Positions 46,201 to 58,371 of a DNA stretch of 64,000 nt are shown here, one piece after another (position 1 is the stretch's first letter; the number at the start of each line of letters is the position of its first letter). Source of the DNA: Phoronis australis. Taxonomy: Eukaryota; Phoronida; Phoronidae. The translations under genes were made by a program, and so were the position numbers. The stretch covers positions 1,010,426 to 1,074,425 of the forward strand of contig NMRA01000075.1 of assembly GCA_002633005.1 (NCBI GenBank), given 5' to 3'. The notes under the pieces are model-generated. The model was not told the origin of the DNA and did no database searches. It saw only the letters and a list, made by a program, of their open reading frames with translations.

Positions 46201-49200
46201 TTTTTTCACGGGATCTTTTTTACTCCAAACCGCATGAAATTGTTTAGTCTCGTTAAGTTTGCAATTACGATACTAAAAATTATTGTTTACTTACAGAAAC
46301 ATTTATCTTTCAATCCTGCTACATGTTCTAGCGTTAAGGCACCGAATAGATGGATACTGACAACCACCATTTTTGCGCAATTAATTTGTCAATTGCCAAC
46401 GTATTGGGTAATTCGAGGGATTCCATCTACGGCAAAACTTACTAACGACTCAGGTAGTCGTTCTTTAAATGAATTGTAGGACGGTTGTCGGTTCAAGATC
46501 CGCTGAAATAGCTGTCGTGGAGATGTGTATAGACCTGGCTTGCATGCCGTAGACGCAAAAACTTATCGAGTTAAGTTTGAGTGATCACATGCGTCTCTTG
46601 TAATGTATGGCGATATCTCGCGTAAGCATGAGTTTTCGCGAGTTAGTGGCATCTACGGAACGCAGGGCCGTCGATTACAGTGGTGATCGGATGGCGTGTA
46701 CCCCGAGAATATTTCGCCCAATAGATTTAGTAAAAGTCTATGTATGTGATTCGATCCATTTCTAGCTCACATGATTTATTTATTCTTATATGCATGCTGT
46801 GCTGATTTCCTTAATATTGTTCGCAACTCACCAAGTTTTTTTGGTGTCACAGCAGGTTTACGAGCCGGCAACCGTCCCATAATGCACTGATATGAAAAAC
46901 GAAGGCAGCGCCGTGGACAAAATCCCGCAAATTGTCAATACAAATTTCTCTTGCAGTCCATACGTCAATGAGGACCGAAACAAATACAATGAGTTACAGT
47001 ACCTACAACACCGACATGCAGTAAACTTCGTTACCAAGCAACCGCGCCCGTGCGAGTCGTGTCAAGGATCAAGTTTGAACGACCGCACCGGCACAGCCAC
47101 TAGTTTTCTCATTGTTACTAGGAAAATGTTGGCTGTGGAACTTATATCTCTATGGTTGTGAAGCCATTGTTATATGTTACAACTCGAGTTTGTGATTGAC
47201 GAAATAGTCTGAACTTGATAACTTGATAATTTATTTTTTCATTCAACCGATATTTTGGTTGTAATCAGTCATTTCAAATATAAAAGCTGTTCGAAAATGT
47301 TAACTCATAATACTGTATAAGGCATTAGGCTTTACATGAAAGAAAATAGTATAGATTTGATATGACCTGGACTAATGTTGTGTTCGGACATTATGTGTTT
47401 GACGTTCGCCATTAATTCAATGTATCACATCCTAATTGTAAAATTTACTGTGTGTCTGGGCGAATCACCAGTTGCAGATCAGTTTGTCTGGAAGAGTTAT
47501 TCAATCAGTTTTCTTCAAATGAAGATGTTGTGATGTCTACTACTAATCTGGAGACCAAAGTGTGGGACTCCTAAACAGAAGCATCCTGGTGGCAAAAGTG
47601 TGACTGAAAAGTCACCTCTAATTACTTTAATGATTCAAATCCTCAGTCGAAAACGGATTAATTTTGTGGCACAGTGTCAGTTTGATGTTTTAATGACTTT
47701 AATTATATTTTCCTCTTTATTGATTTTCGACATTCGAAATCATGTTTTTCGGGATTATGAGTACGTCGGATGCGGTTTGGATCTTACACAAAATTGACAC
47801 CGTTGTTTGTTTATTGCTGCATTGATGCACCTCGTGTTTGCGGTGAAATAAGAAAAAACACTAAGGGGTAACCGATTTGATCAATTCAAATTTGCTGTTG
47901 ATTAATTTCAAAAACCTTTAAATATTGTTTTTTAAGTCAAATAACATATTTTTTAATTTTAAGTAATAGACGCCACACTGAACGTGGGAATGGGCAAACA
48001 CAAGTTTATACTTAGATGTTATTTAATTCGAAGTAAATCATCAAATTTAAATTTATCAAAAAGGAAATTTCTCTTGTTATGTTATTTTCGTGAACTAAAC
48101 TTATTTCACAAACCCAAGAACATAACATAATCGCCATGTATCGAAATGCAACGGGTACACTCGATTTTGAAATTTGCGCGCTTTGAGATGGTCAAATTGA
48201 GCATTCTTAGGTGATACTGTTAAACCAGTCCCAAAATATTAGTCGGTGTCCCCTTTTATTCATACCAACGTGGTACTATTATGTTTGTAGTTCTAGGTAT
48301 GGTGCAAAACATGGTGACAGCTCCAAGGAAAGGAAACTGATGATGTTGTTTGAGCAACAATAGCTCAAAAATAAGTCGGTCCCAGATTCGAGGTCACGTA
48401 AAAGGTTAACAAAAATACTGTGAAACACGAATGCCAGAGATGATTTTACTAAGAACTGGTGGTGTTTTTTGTGTTCCAGAAATCCCAAATTTTCTTTTGC
48501 AAGGCACATAAATTACTCACTGTAGAAGAAAAAACAGCACGATTAATTGTCCTCCGTCTTGATGCAGCAGTTTAGCACTACATGTAGTTCAAAATACTCG
48601 TTATCTGCGGTTGGTTCTTCATTTCGTGCAAAATTTTCGTGCTCTCAAATAAGAGTCTGTTGCCGTACTTTTTAAACCTTCTACTGGAAAACAAACTTCG
48701 GGATTCCGGGATTAAGTAAAATACCAAAGGGTTCAAATTATGTGATAACCCAAAATTAAAAAGTTTCCAGTAAAAACAACTTTTGGTTCTGCTGTTTTAG
48801 TATAATTGTTGTATTTTTGGAACACCGGGTACATCCATGTTTTGAAAATGGTTGCCGTAAACAAAATTACCTTGTAACTGAATGTTGAACTGACCATTAT
48901 TAATTGTGTACTATATACAGCACTGTGTCGATATTCCGTCAACCGGTTAGCATTACTGAACGAGAGAGATATAGATGTGATTTGGTGTGATGTTTTCTAA
49001 CAATTGGCTTTTACACAATTAGTAAGCCGTAGACAATCATTAATATAAAATTCAACAAGACGTTATGTAATTTTAGACTCGTTCCTAAGCTTAGTAAGTA
49101 TACGTTACACATGTTGTGAATGAAGACTTGTTTGAAGTACTTAATAAAAGTCATTATAGTTTCCCATGTTGTTATGGAATTGGCTGAAAAACGTTACAGT

Positions 49201-51345
49201 GTCGTTTGCTTTCCGCAGTATGAGCTCACCGTCCCCTCGTTGCATGCTGTTCGCAGGTTCAGCAGAATGTTGTCTCATAATGTAGCAGAAAATGACCACA
49301 TTCTCTAATAAAAGGTTCATACTGTAGTAACTATTTTTCCGAGTTGCGATACACATGACCTTTAAGCCAGAACAATTGAAAATTAAGTTTAGCAATTACT
49401 TTTTAAAGTAATGATATTTTGCTAAGTAGATAATTAAATTAACATCTTCCGGTCTATAGGCTGGCTCTCCGGAACCAAGGCACCAAAGTTGCTTAGCTGC
49501 AAAGGGACATTACACTGATTTATTATCCATGTTTCCAAACAATGCTCAAAATTTTTGAACAAATAAGCAAATCCAACAGTATTATTAGAGATGTCACACA
49601 ACAATCAAACTTTTCGAGCAGATAAGTATTGAATTTAATATAACCCAGCCCAGTAGTACTGCATTGAAATTTCATATCCTTTCCTATTTAGGGGCCCCAG
49701 TCCTAGGAGGGAGACCATTGGTGGTATCTGTGGCAATTTTTTTACTGTTTTGTATGTCTTCTTCTTTCTTCGTGAGGTCTTCTCAAGGAGGGTTTTTTGT
49801 GAAATCGTACAACATTTTATGTTATGGAAGGTTACCTATCGATCGAATTAACTATCACCCCTTTTTCAGTTTTTAATGAAATAGTTTTTTGTATTAAGGG
49901 TCCTCTTTTAGATGGGATCATCTCTTTGCGGGGGTGCAGGATTCCCTATAAATGCACTGTTAGCTATTCGCGAGATTAAGCTGATGAAATTTCAAATTGT
50001 TGAAAAAACACAGAGCATTCCTAAGGAAAGCACAACAGCATCAAGACATGCAGCCCAGAACAACCACAAATGCAAGATTGCATTGAAAATACAATAGAAT
50101 TGATGAAAAAAAGAAGAACTAGAAAATCACTGATCGTCAAATACACAAAGTCAATATTATTGATAGTTTTGCGACGATAAAAGGTTATTTTCCCAAAGAA
50201 TTACAAGACTAGCATTTCTTTCCTGGATCGCAATTAAAGTCCTGATCTCACACGTTGTTAACCCTTATTACATGGTTAGAGGATGTTATAAGGATCCAAG
50301 AAGTACCTACCCCATACACGATCCGTACTAGAAAAAAGTTTAAATGAACGCGCCACTCACGATTCGCACCCGAAGAACCACCGCCATTTTGAACTTAGCG
50401 CGCGAACCCGGAAGTACAATTCATTCAGGAACCCAGGCTAAGAAAACGCCGTCAGTGTGAGTGCCTGTTACCAGCCTGCAAACGGGGATAAAATAATGGA
50501 CAGCGCGCCTTAATTTTAATAAAATCAACATACGGACAATTTTATCGAATTTGATGAAGAAATGTGGCGAATAAATTTTGACACTGAGAAATTATTTTGC
50601 CGGCCTCGGGACCGCAGGCTATTGGACCCGGTGCGGATCGAGACAAGACGCAGGCGAACGGTAAAGGCATGCGGTTGCAAGCTGTTTTGTCGAAGTAAAA
50701 TGTTCAAGTCATAAATGCCGTATAAATTCAAAGGTAGTTTCAGACACTTGCATAAAATTACGGGCTGGTTAATCCTGTGTCACACTGCCGCGGGAGCCCT
50801 TAGCTAGCCTCAGTGCCAGCTCACCAGTATGAAAACTACCGTCAAAATACAGCTAGCTTGTCAGTAGACCCACACAGCTTTGGGCCAAGGCTACCCTTAG
50901 GCCTACCTCGTCGCTGGCCACAGCTCTCGCTCAAACGAGGTTTATTTAGAACTTGGGTACTTCTGGAGAACTGTGCAAAGGTGTTGGCTTTCAACAGAGA
51001 TTTTCTCAGACTTTGTATGAGTGCACCAAGCTTAAAAATTTTTGGGAATGTCTATCTTTTACTGGGTATGTACAGAGTTATGAATTGCAGACGCTAAATT
51101 TTGGTACTTACTATCTTCTAGTGGAATATATCGTCTCGTTTTCTACTTTTTTCTTTCTTCTCTGACTGAGGCAGACCTTTTTCCATTTCTCCAAAGGGGG
51201 CTCGTTCGAGCACATAAGTATGACAAGTCCAATACAAAATGTTATCATTTTTTATTCATTAACCCAAAATGAGGCAAACTTTTAACATAACAGGTAACTT
51301 AAAATGTACAATACTTTACAACATCTAGCATTACAAACACTATTC
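43266..51345. other. No gene recognised over 8 kb
   Basis: No domain or convincing multi-exon structure was found. Points noted: a two-unit tandem repeat of about 51 bp at 44421-44515 (TATCTCCGTATCTTGTTTAT type); a lysine-rich minus frame at 45242-45424 (M-A-S-S-K-I-S-L-E-K-Q-R-E-N-L-F-K) that looks protein-like but is unassigned; and frames at 46892-47161 and 50813-51097 with no motif. Confidence 0.3.
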
Positions 51346-51348
51346 AAC

Positions 51349-51598
51349 ACATGCGCGCACCCAGCCTTCAATATGGGGGTCTCGAATTCCCGGGGATGTG
51401 GGCCTTTTGCTAAAAAAAGAGTCGGCGGACTAAAAAAAAAACGGGGGCACCACTGTGAATTGCGCGTTTGCGCTTCTTTAGTGGACTTTTCTCCCATTTT
51501 CTCGGGCTTTTTGTCTCTCGGGGGCTGCCTTTTTGCCCACTTCGCCAAATGGGGGGGCTGTTTCGAGCCCCCCGAGCCCCCCTGGGTGCGCACATGCA
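51349..51598. mobile_element. Family A internal relative without termini
   Basis: The block is bounded by CATGCGCGCACCCAGCC and its inverted partner GGGTGCGCACATG. It contains GGGGTCTCGAATTCCCGGGG and a stretch of AAAAAA/GGCGGAC. It matches the middle of family A copy 5, but the outer CAGTGGCGGAT ends are absent. Confidence 0.55.
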
Positions 51599-53118
51599 AC
51601 AGCAAAAGTTTCGATGTTATAAAAGTGGACTTACATGTAACTATTATCATGGTGACCAAACAGTGTTTCCTTACACCAGAATTTGACAAGCATGATTAAA
51701 AAAATATGAAGTTGCAAGGAACAAGAATTATAGGCTTGAAGCTTCACAATCCAACATAGCTTATTTCCCAAATCAAGATTATTCATTTTGTTGACTTGAT
51801 AACCTGAATTAAGAAGCAATAAGCTACAAAACATGACTTGAAAGCAATTGAGACTTAAAATTTAGAAAAATATGAATCATTTTGTGACACCAAATCAAGC
51901 CTTGAACAGCAGTTGACAGTCAAACAAAAAGCCATTTCAAAATTATTTTTTTAGCTTAGTGTAAGATCACCTGAATGGGAAATTCACAGTAAAATAATTC
52001 GAATATATCTTATATTTTGCACAAAAAACACGAAAATTGAACAAAGTTCCTTTTTTGTAGCAACGTTTGTCAAAATGTATCAACATTAAATCTTCACAAA
52101 TTACAAAGTGGCCGAATGAACATGCCTTTCAGTTCATCAAAACTCGCCATGTTGTCGGTGCCGCCAGAAATGAGACGAAGTCCAACGGGAATTCAGGTGA
52201 GCACATTTATCACTTAATAAGTAACAACTGCGAGGCTGACATTTGGTGAACACTGTTGTGTCGTGCAGAATAGTAAGTAAAGATATGTCTAACTAAATTT
52301 CACCGTAATTTGTTGGCGAAAACAATTTACACAAATCGTAACTTATCCCGCTGTCCTCAAATATGGTCGACGCGATCCAAACAAAGTGATCCAAATTTCG
52401 CCAAATAACTTACAATAACTTTACACTGCTTGCCCCGATTTTGACACTTTTTCTATTTTTACTGAGTAGAATGCACTGACTTTCAGATGATAGCAAAGTA
52501 CATTTTCAAAAAGAGAAAAAAAAAATCAAAACGAAAAAAATTGGTTCGACCCATCTTGGTTCCTAGGTTCGACCGACCTACGTAAGGAACTAAACACCAA
52601 TGCTATTTTAACATAATAAGTACGCGTAACATTCCAAAAAAAATTCAACGACCACTAACTACAAACTATAAATACACTATACACACAAACGAATCGCGAG
52701 ATATTACTAATAAAACAAATTAAAGAAGACTTTTCGAGCAAGCGATAGCACATTCATTTACAAGGAAAAAATGGCGGCTTTCAGGACAAGTTCCTGAACT
52801 GATGAGCCGGAAATGCGGGTACGGAAATAACCGATGACAGCCGGTAATTATACGCTCACAGAGAAGGGTCAAATAAACGAACTGCCTACATTCTAGGGCG
52901 AGTGACGCCAGGCCCTCGACCCCGGCCCAGATCGAGTGTTACGACACGTAGTCTTATTAGACAGGTTAGAATTTTCAAAAAAAGGCCTCAGAAAATGGTG
53001 TCTAGGGCATTTGGGGGTAATGCAGACGAAGATTGATTTTAACTAACTTTGGGGGTACTGAATCCAAAAAAAATTGTATGCCGTGCTGGATTTTGCCGGC
53101 ATAACCCTCAAATCCAAG
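51599..53118. other. No gene seen
   Basis: No exon, RNA gene or strong repeat was recognised. The frame at 52067-52249 has no domain. Confidence 0.35.
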
Positions 53119-53923
53119 ATGGCTGCCATAGGCTATATTGAAATTGGCAAGTCCCATTAAATGCCTTTTAAAATGAGTATCATACATCAAACTATAGGTT
53201 TTCAGGTATGATAAAATCGATTCTGATACTATTTTTGTGACTGGAGGTAAATGTCACGCAAAAATGTCAAGGTCAAGGTCACATTATGCCGCACATGTTC
53301 CATTGAAAATACTGTGAGCTCAAATATTTCAGGCCATCTTTACACATAAATCCAGACTACTTTTGGAGTGTTTCAGGAACAACCCTGTGTGGCAAAATGA
53401 AGTTTGGCTTTTTTGATGGTAATCCCGGATACTGCAACTGACATTTTCGTGTGTTCAAGTGATCATACATTTGCAAAATTCAACCTTTGAGCATAATCTT
53501 GACATCCAAACACGAAAATAGTGCTTAAAATGAGCTTCCAGTGCATGAGAAACTAATACATTGTTATATCGCTCGAGAGCTATGAATACTTCCTTAGGCA
53601 TTACAACTCCAGCGGCTGGCGGCCATCGATTATGTAAGAAAAATTCATTTAGCCGTACAATGTTATGCCTGAAACACTCCAAAACTAGTCTGAATTTATG
53701 TGTAAAGATGCCCTGAAATATTTGCGCTCACTGTATTTCCAATGGAACATGTAGTGTGGCATAATGAGGCCTTGACCTCTTTATCGTGACCTTGACCTCC
53801 AATCACAAAAATAGTATCAGAATCGATTTTATCATACCTGAAAATCCATAGTTTGATGTATCATACTCATTTTAAAAAGCATTTATTGGGACTTGCCAAT
53901 TTCAATATGGCCGATGGCGGCGT
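53119..53923. mobile_element. 800-bp palindromic (foldback) element
   Basis: Arms 53119-53418 and 53628-53923 are inverted copies of about 300 bp, roughly 80-85% identical by eye. Shared landmarks going inward are TATTGAAATTGGCAAGTCCC, AAAATGAGTAT, GATAAAATCGATTCTGATAC, TTCCATTG, AAATATTTCAGG and GGAGTGTTTCAGG. About 210 bp of unrelated sequence form the loop. No protein is encoded. Confidence 0.85.
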
Positions 53924-54375
53924 TGATATCATTTGGTGCACAATGTAAAAATTAAACAATCTTTTAATTTCAATTTTTACATGGTGCACAAAAAGATTTC
54001 AACACTTAGGCCTACTGTTTTAACCTCTCGTCTGAGTAAGGAAAAAGTTGATGTCCATTTTATAGCGAGAGAAGTGTTCTATATCAAAAGTTCTCCTCTT
54101 GAACTGAACGCGGGTTTAGTTGAAGTCGCTTTACTATAAGTGCACGAGAAGATGCCAAACGTGATTTAGTCGTATGAACTCCTTTACTTACTCCACTTGT
54201 TGATCTTTTAGATGTTAGTTGTGACCATTCAGGCTAGTTGGGAGAATCTTAGGTCCCGCTCTATATAGACTTATGAGTAGCCGTCAATTTCAGTAATAGA
54301 GGTGAAGCGCCCTGCACCATGGACCAGAGCTTGATTTAGTACTGGACTGGACCGAGACAAAGAAAATGACCCATG

Positions 54376-54691
54376 CAGGGGCGGATCCAGAATTTTGAGA
54401 TAGGGTGGCCAGGGCACAGGAATAACCAGAATTTCTGCACATGTGCGCGCCCAGCCTAAACTGTAGGGATGCAGGGGTCTCCAATTTTTGGATTTGCGGA
54501 TCTTTACTAAATAAAACGGTAAACGGGGTTTGTTCAAAGCCTATGCATTGTGCATTCGCCCCCCGAGTCCCACTGGATGCGCGCATATGCTAGTCAGCAA
54601 TTCGCACCCCGAACTGCTAAATGGTATCTGGGAGAATTTTAGGGGTCATGGCCCCCTCGGCACCTCCCCCTCCCCTCTTAATCTGCCACTG
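54376..54691 (-). mobile_element. Family A element, copy 5 (reverse)
   Basis: It reads in from CAGGGGCGGATCCAGAATTT and ends AATCTGCCACTG, the mirror of copies 1 and 3. The CGCGCCCAGCCTAAACTGT and AAAACGGTAAACGGGGTTTG blocks are conserved. Confidence 0.8.
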
Positions 54692-55505
54692 TCATGAGTG
54701 ATTTGGGCAGCAGATTCCGTATTTTCAAAAACGCACTAACTGACTCTTATGGCCTAGTATCATGTTTACCTTTTCACAACATGGAGAGTCAGAACGAGGG
54801 GGGTGAGGGGGGTCGTCCAAGGGAGGGGGAGGGGGCGTTGAGTGAATTAGTGGCAACCGTGGGAGAGAATTGGTGCCGACCGTGGAAGTGGTCCAGTTGG
54901 TTGTTGAGTGAAGGATGAGATTGATAGCGTCTGGGGAAAATTACACATATTCGGGTAATGTCATGTCCCCCCAACACAGGCAAGTACAAATACGCCTGTG
55001 CTTATGTGCTTGTGCATGCGCATGACACATGTGCGTACGTGGCCGTGCGTTTGTTCCCGTGCACTTTGAAAAATATGTTGAAATCATCCGATTGAGTCAT
55101 CATTGTGTTATGATGTGACGATTAAATTAAACTTTTGTTTCCTAATGCAATTTGTATCGTCAGAAGTCTACCCTTTTGAACTCACATTGGCCGTAAATTG
55201 CGCAATTTGCATAAGTGGCCCAAGGCTATACCTTTCTTTTTGTGCTCGCCTTTACATGCAAGTAGGAGAAAGTGGGACACCTTGAGCCATGGGGCACTAT
55301 GTTCCTTTCCTTGCCAAATTAAATAAACCAATACTTTGGCACCAGATGCCACTTGCATGTGCTCCTGCTGGCAAGGTGTGAAACCATTTTGTATCATTTT
55401 CTGTTTCGCGCAGGTGTAGATTTTGTAGCATGTTGTTGATAATTTGCCGACTTCAGTAAAATTTCAAAGTAAGTTAGTTTTCCTTCTATAATAAACGATA
55501 GCCTA
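54692..55505. other. No gene seen
   Basis: The stretch contains a G-rich tract at about 54795-54840 and no recognisable exon. Its right end abuts the retroelement remnant. Confidence 0.35.
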
Positions 55506-55507
55506 GA

Positions 55508-56290
55508 CACAAAGAAACTGAACATTATAGACCAGTGATTATACTGTCAGTTCTGTCCAAGATTTTTGAGACTCCTGTTACAGATGAACCCGTTTTTAGA
55601 TATTATCCGCAGATTGCTGCCCACAGGAGCGGATATAGCTGCCAATCTGTTTTACTACGTATGGTTGAAGATTGGAAGTTGGCTGCTGAACACAATCAGT
55701 GTGCTGGAGCAGTGCTCATGGATCTGAGCAAAGTGTTCGACTGCCTCCCGCATCAACTCATGATCGCAAACTTAAGAGCGTATGGTGTAAGTGAACAGGC
55801 TTGTCGCCTTTTTATGGTCTGTCAGGAAGGAAACAGCGTGTTAGGATCGGTGGAGTGTCTAGTGATTGGCTAGATAAAGTCAAGGGAGCGTCACAGGGAT
55901 CCATCATGGGTCCAGTTCTGTTTAATATTTTTGTGAACGATATCAGTGTGTTATTTACTGAGGTACAGTGGTATAATTATCCTGATGATAACACTCTCTC
56001 AGCAAGTGCTCGCACAAGAGATGACGTCATTGCCATACTGACATCTGAGTCTTCAAAAGCAATTACCTGGTTAAAGCAATATATGATGGAGGCAAATCCA
56101 TCAAAAATTCCATTCTATATTTCTTCATTACTCCAAGAACGTATCCAGGGCAGTTGTCGAGGTTGAAGGAGCCAAAATCACCAGTGAGGTGAACGTTAAG
56201 TTACTTGGTGTATAATCGGTGACTGAGGACCCGAGTTTTAACAACCGTATTAAAGTTTTATGCCGAAAGGCAGGAGCTCAGCTCAACGTT
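55508..56290 (+). pseudogene. Non-LTR retrotransposon reverse transcriptase remnant
   Basis: The sequence encodes recognisable RT blocks. One frame (from about 55510) has HYRPVIILSVLSKIFE, HRSGYSCQSVL and MDLSKVFDCLPH. After a frameshift near 55805 come GRKQRVRIGGVSSDWLD, GASQGSIMGPVLFNIFVNDI and the degraded catalytic box Y-P-D-D. After a return to the first frame come VNVKLLGV, a stop, and FNNRIKVLCRKAGAQLNVL. This order is typical of Jockey/CR1/L2-like RTs. With at least two frameshifts and one in-frame stop (about 56214) it is dead. The endonuclease domain is missing upstream. Confidence 0.88.
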
Positions 56291-56845
56291 TTACCTATCA
56301 ACACCCTCCGTTCCCTACTAGTCAGACCCAAAGACCCAACCCCTATGGCTAAACAATGTGGGGTAATAGGCCTATACCAGCTGAAATGTGACCAGAATCG
56401 CAACCACACCTACATTGGAGAAACCAAGATACCGTTCCTTACCATATTCAAAGAACATCTGAAACTAGACAGACCAACAGCTGTGGGGGAACATATTTTG
56501 GCGACTGGGCACACCATCTCTCTTGCGTCATCCAGGATCCTAGCCAAGGAACAAAATTGGCATACTCGTAAGCTCAAAGAGGCCATGAACATCAACAGTC
56601 AGTGCCTCCTCCTGAACCGGGACAGAGGACTCCACTTACCCCCGTGTACTCCATTCTTCATTACAGCGTTCTGTCGTTCAGTAACTTTTCCAGACGTGAG
56701 GGGTGCTGAACGTGCGATAACATCTGGCTATTTTGTTAACTGCCCAGCTCAGTCTTTTGTCCCGTATGATAACAAGCAGGCCAATTATCTCTCAGGCTTC
56801 AAAGAAAACGTCTGGTGGTTGCACGCTATTACCGAAGGCGTATGA
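56219..56845 (+). pseudogene. RT tail fused to Penelope-type GIY-YIG endonuclease fragment
   Basis: One uninterrupted frame of 208 codons starts in the RT tail (residues 1-25, FNNR ... AQLNVL) and continues into a GIY-YIG module: TLRSLLVRPKDP (29-40), CGVIGLYQLKC (47-57), TYIGET (64-69), FKEH (77-80), AVGEH (88-92), GH (97-98), EQNW (111-114) and LNRDRG (132-137). LVRPKDP, the YIGET box and the late NRD/EG are hallmarks of Penelope-like elements, whose RT is followed by GIY-YIG. The catalytic Arg expected just before K-E-H is Ile/Phe here (L-T-I-F-K-E-H), so the nuclease is probably inactive. The last 65 residues match nothing I know. Best read as one remnant inserted into or recombined with another. 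Confidence 0.75.
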
Positions 56846-57029
56846 ACACAGTCAAACTCAGTAACCTGTAACCTGTAACCATAAATGCCAGAATGGAGTT
56901 AATCAGTCGTGTAAGATATTGGCTACAGGGGTAAACTTCCCAACTTGTTGGACTATAGAATCGAACAATTGGGAGCAACTGGATGTCGCCGTCATGTAAC
57001 GAGCGAAAGGCGGGAAATCCCTTATTCAT

Positions 57030-57085
57030 CGACAAAGAAGTGGCGGACCAGGTCGAAACGTCTGCTAACAACCAACCACGTCTCT
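57030..57085 (+). repeat. Possible Penelope 3' terminal remnant
   Basis: GACCAGGTCGAAACGTCTGC at about 57048-57067 resembles the CGAAAC half of the hammerhead-ribozyme-bearing termini known in Penelope-like elements. The matching CTGATGA half is not found within the preceding 60 bases. Confidence 0.25.
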
Positions 57086-57100
57086 AAGTAAGTGACTTTT

Positions 57101-58371
57101 TACTCTGCGCGAGTAAGCGCAGAGTACTGTTGTTCCTGGGTTTTCTTCAATTTTATTCTTATTACTCTGCGCGTGTAAGCGCAGAATACTGTTGTTCCTG
57201 GGCTTTCTTCAATTTTATTCTTCTTATTCTTATTCTTCTTCCGACCAACTTTGAGGCTTAATAACTCCAAATTGGGTGCAGGTACGGTCTTTAAATTCAG
57301 CATATGACTTTTGACAGTATATAAATTTTGATTGGTTGTATAATCATATTCCATATTGCACCGGAAGAGGTCATTTGGTGCAAAGGTCATATAATTTTCA
57401 AAATGCTACTACTCCTTCAGTTTTAAAGCTATCTTTTTTCAAATTTGGTGCACAGGTATAAGTCAACATGACAATTTCAAAAGTTAATTTTCTAAGTAAT
57501 CGGGTCATCCAATCAGGTGAAATAGGTCAAAGGTCATTAGGTTCAAACTAAAATTTTGAGCTAGACACTTTAAATTGACAGGCCTGATTGCCACAGGTAA
57601 ACCAAATCGGAATCCAAAGTTTCAGGTCATTTAGTGCAAACATGGGGTCATTAGGTGCATTTTTCTTCTGAAAATTTGACCTTTTCAATCAGCAAGTATT
57701 CTGATGTGTCAACCGTTAGACAACTGTGATTCTCAGCGTTAAACACATTTTCCATGGGCTTTGCAATAATTCTCCTAAAGATGCTTAAAATGCACCGGAT
57801 AAGGTCAATTAGTGCAAAGGTCATGTAACGTTCATAATGTTATATCTCTTACGTTTTTCAAGGAATTCTTTTCAATTTCAGCACACTGGTGTAAGACAAC
57901 ATGCCAATGAAATACCCTACTTTACTTCGCAATAGGCCTAACCAATCAGAAAAAATAGGTCAAAGGTCATTGAGTGCAAACTAAAATTTTGAGCTAGAGA
58001 CTTCAGAATTACGTATCTGTTAAATAAGTGCGATTGAGTATGAATTCTAAATTTTCAGGTCATTTGGTGCACCCATGGGGTCATTAGGTGCAATTTTCTT
58101 CTGAAAGTTTGACCACTTCATTCATCTTGTATTCTGAAGTGCTTAAAGTAAAACATCTGTGGTTATTAGCATTAACCACACTCTTAATCGAGTTAACAAT
58201 TACTCTCTCATCGGGGCTCATAATGCACCGGAAGAGGTCAATTAGTGGAAAGGTCACCAAAAAAATAATATGTAATTTCTCCTACAATTTTAAAGAATTC
58301 CTTTTCATATTGGTAAACGGGTTGCTGTCAGTAACTTCCCATAATAATTCCAGTAATACGCACGCGCAGAG
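57101..58371 (+). mobile_element. 1.27-kb MITE with ACTCTGCGCG termini
   Basis: The left end ACTCTGCGCGAGTAAGCGCA and the right end, inverted, GACTCTGCGCGTGCGT pair as short terminal repeats. The left 62 bp are tandemly duplicated (57101-57162 and 57163-57225; both carry TACTGTTGTTCCTGGG and TTCTTCAATTTTATTCTT). The body is a chain of AGGTCATTTGGTGCAAAGGT-like segments (about 57370, 57530, 57645, 57800, 57960, 58070, 58240). No transposase frame. Confidence 0.7.
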
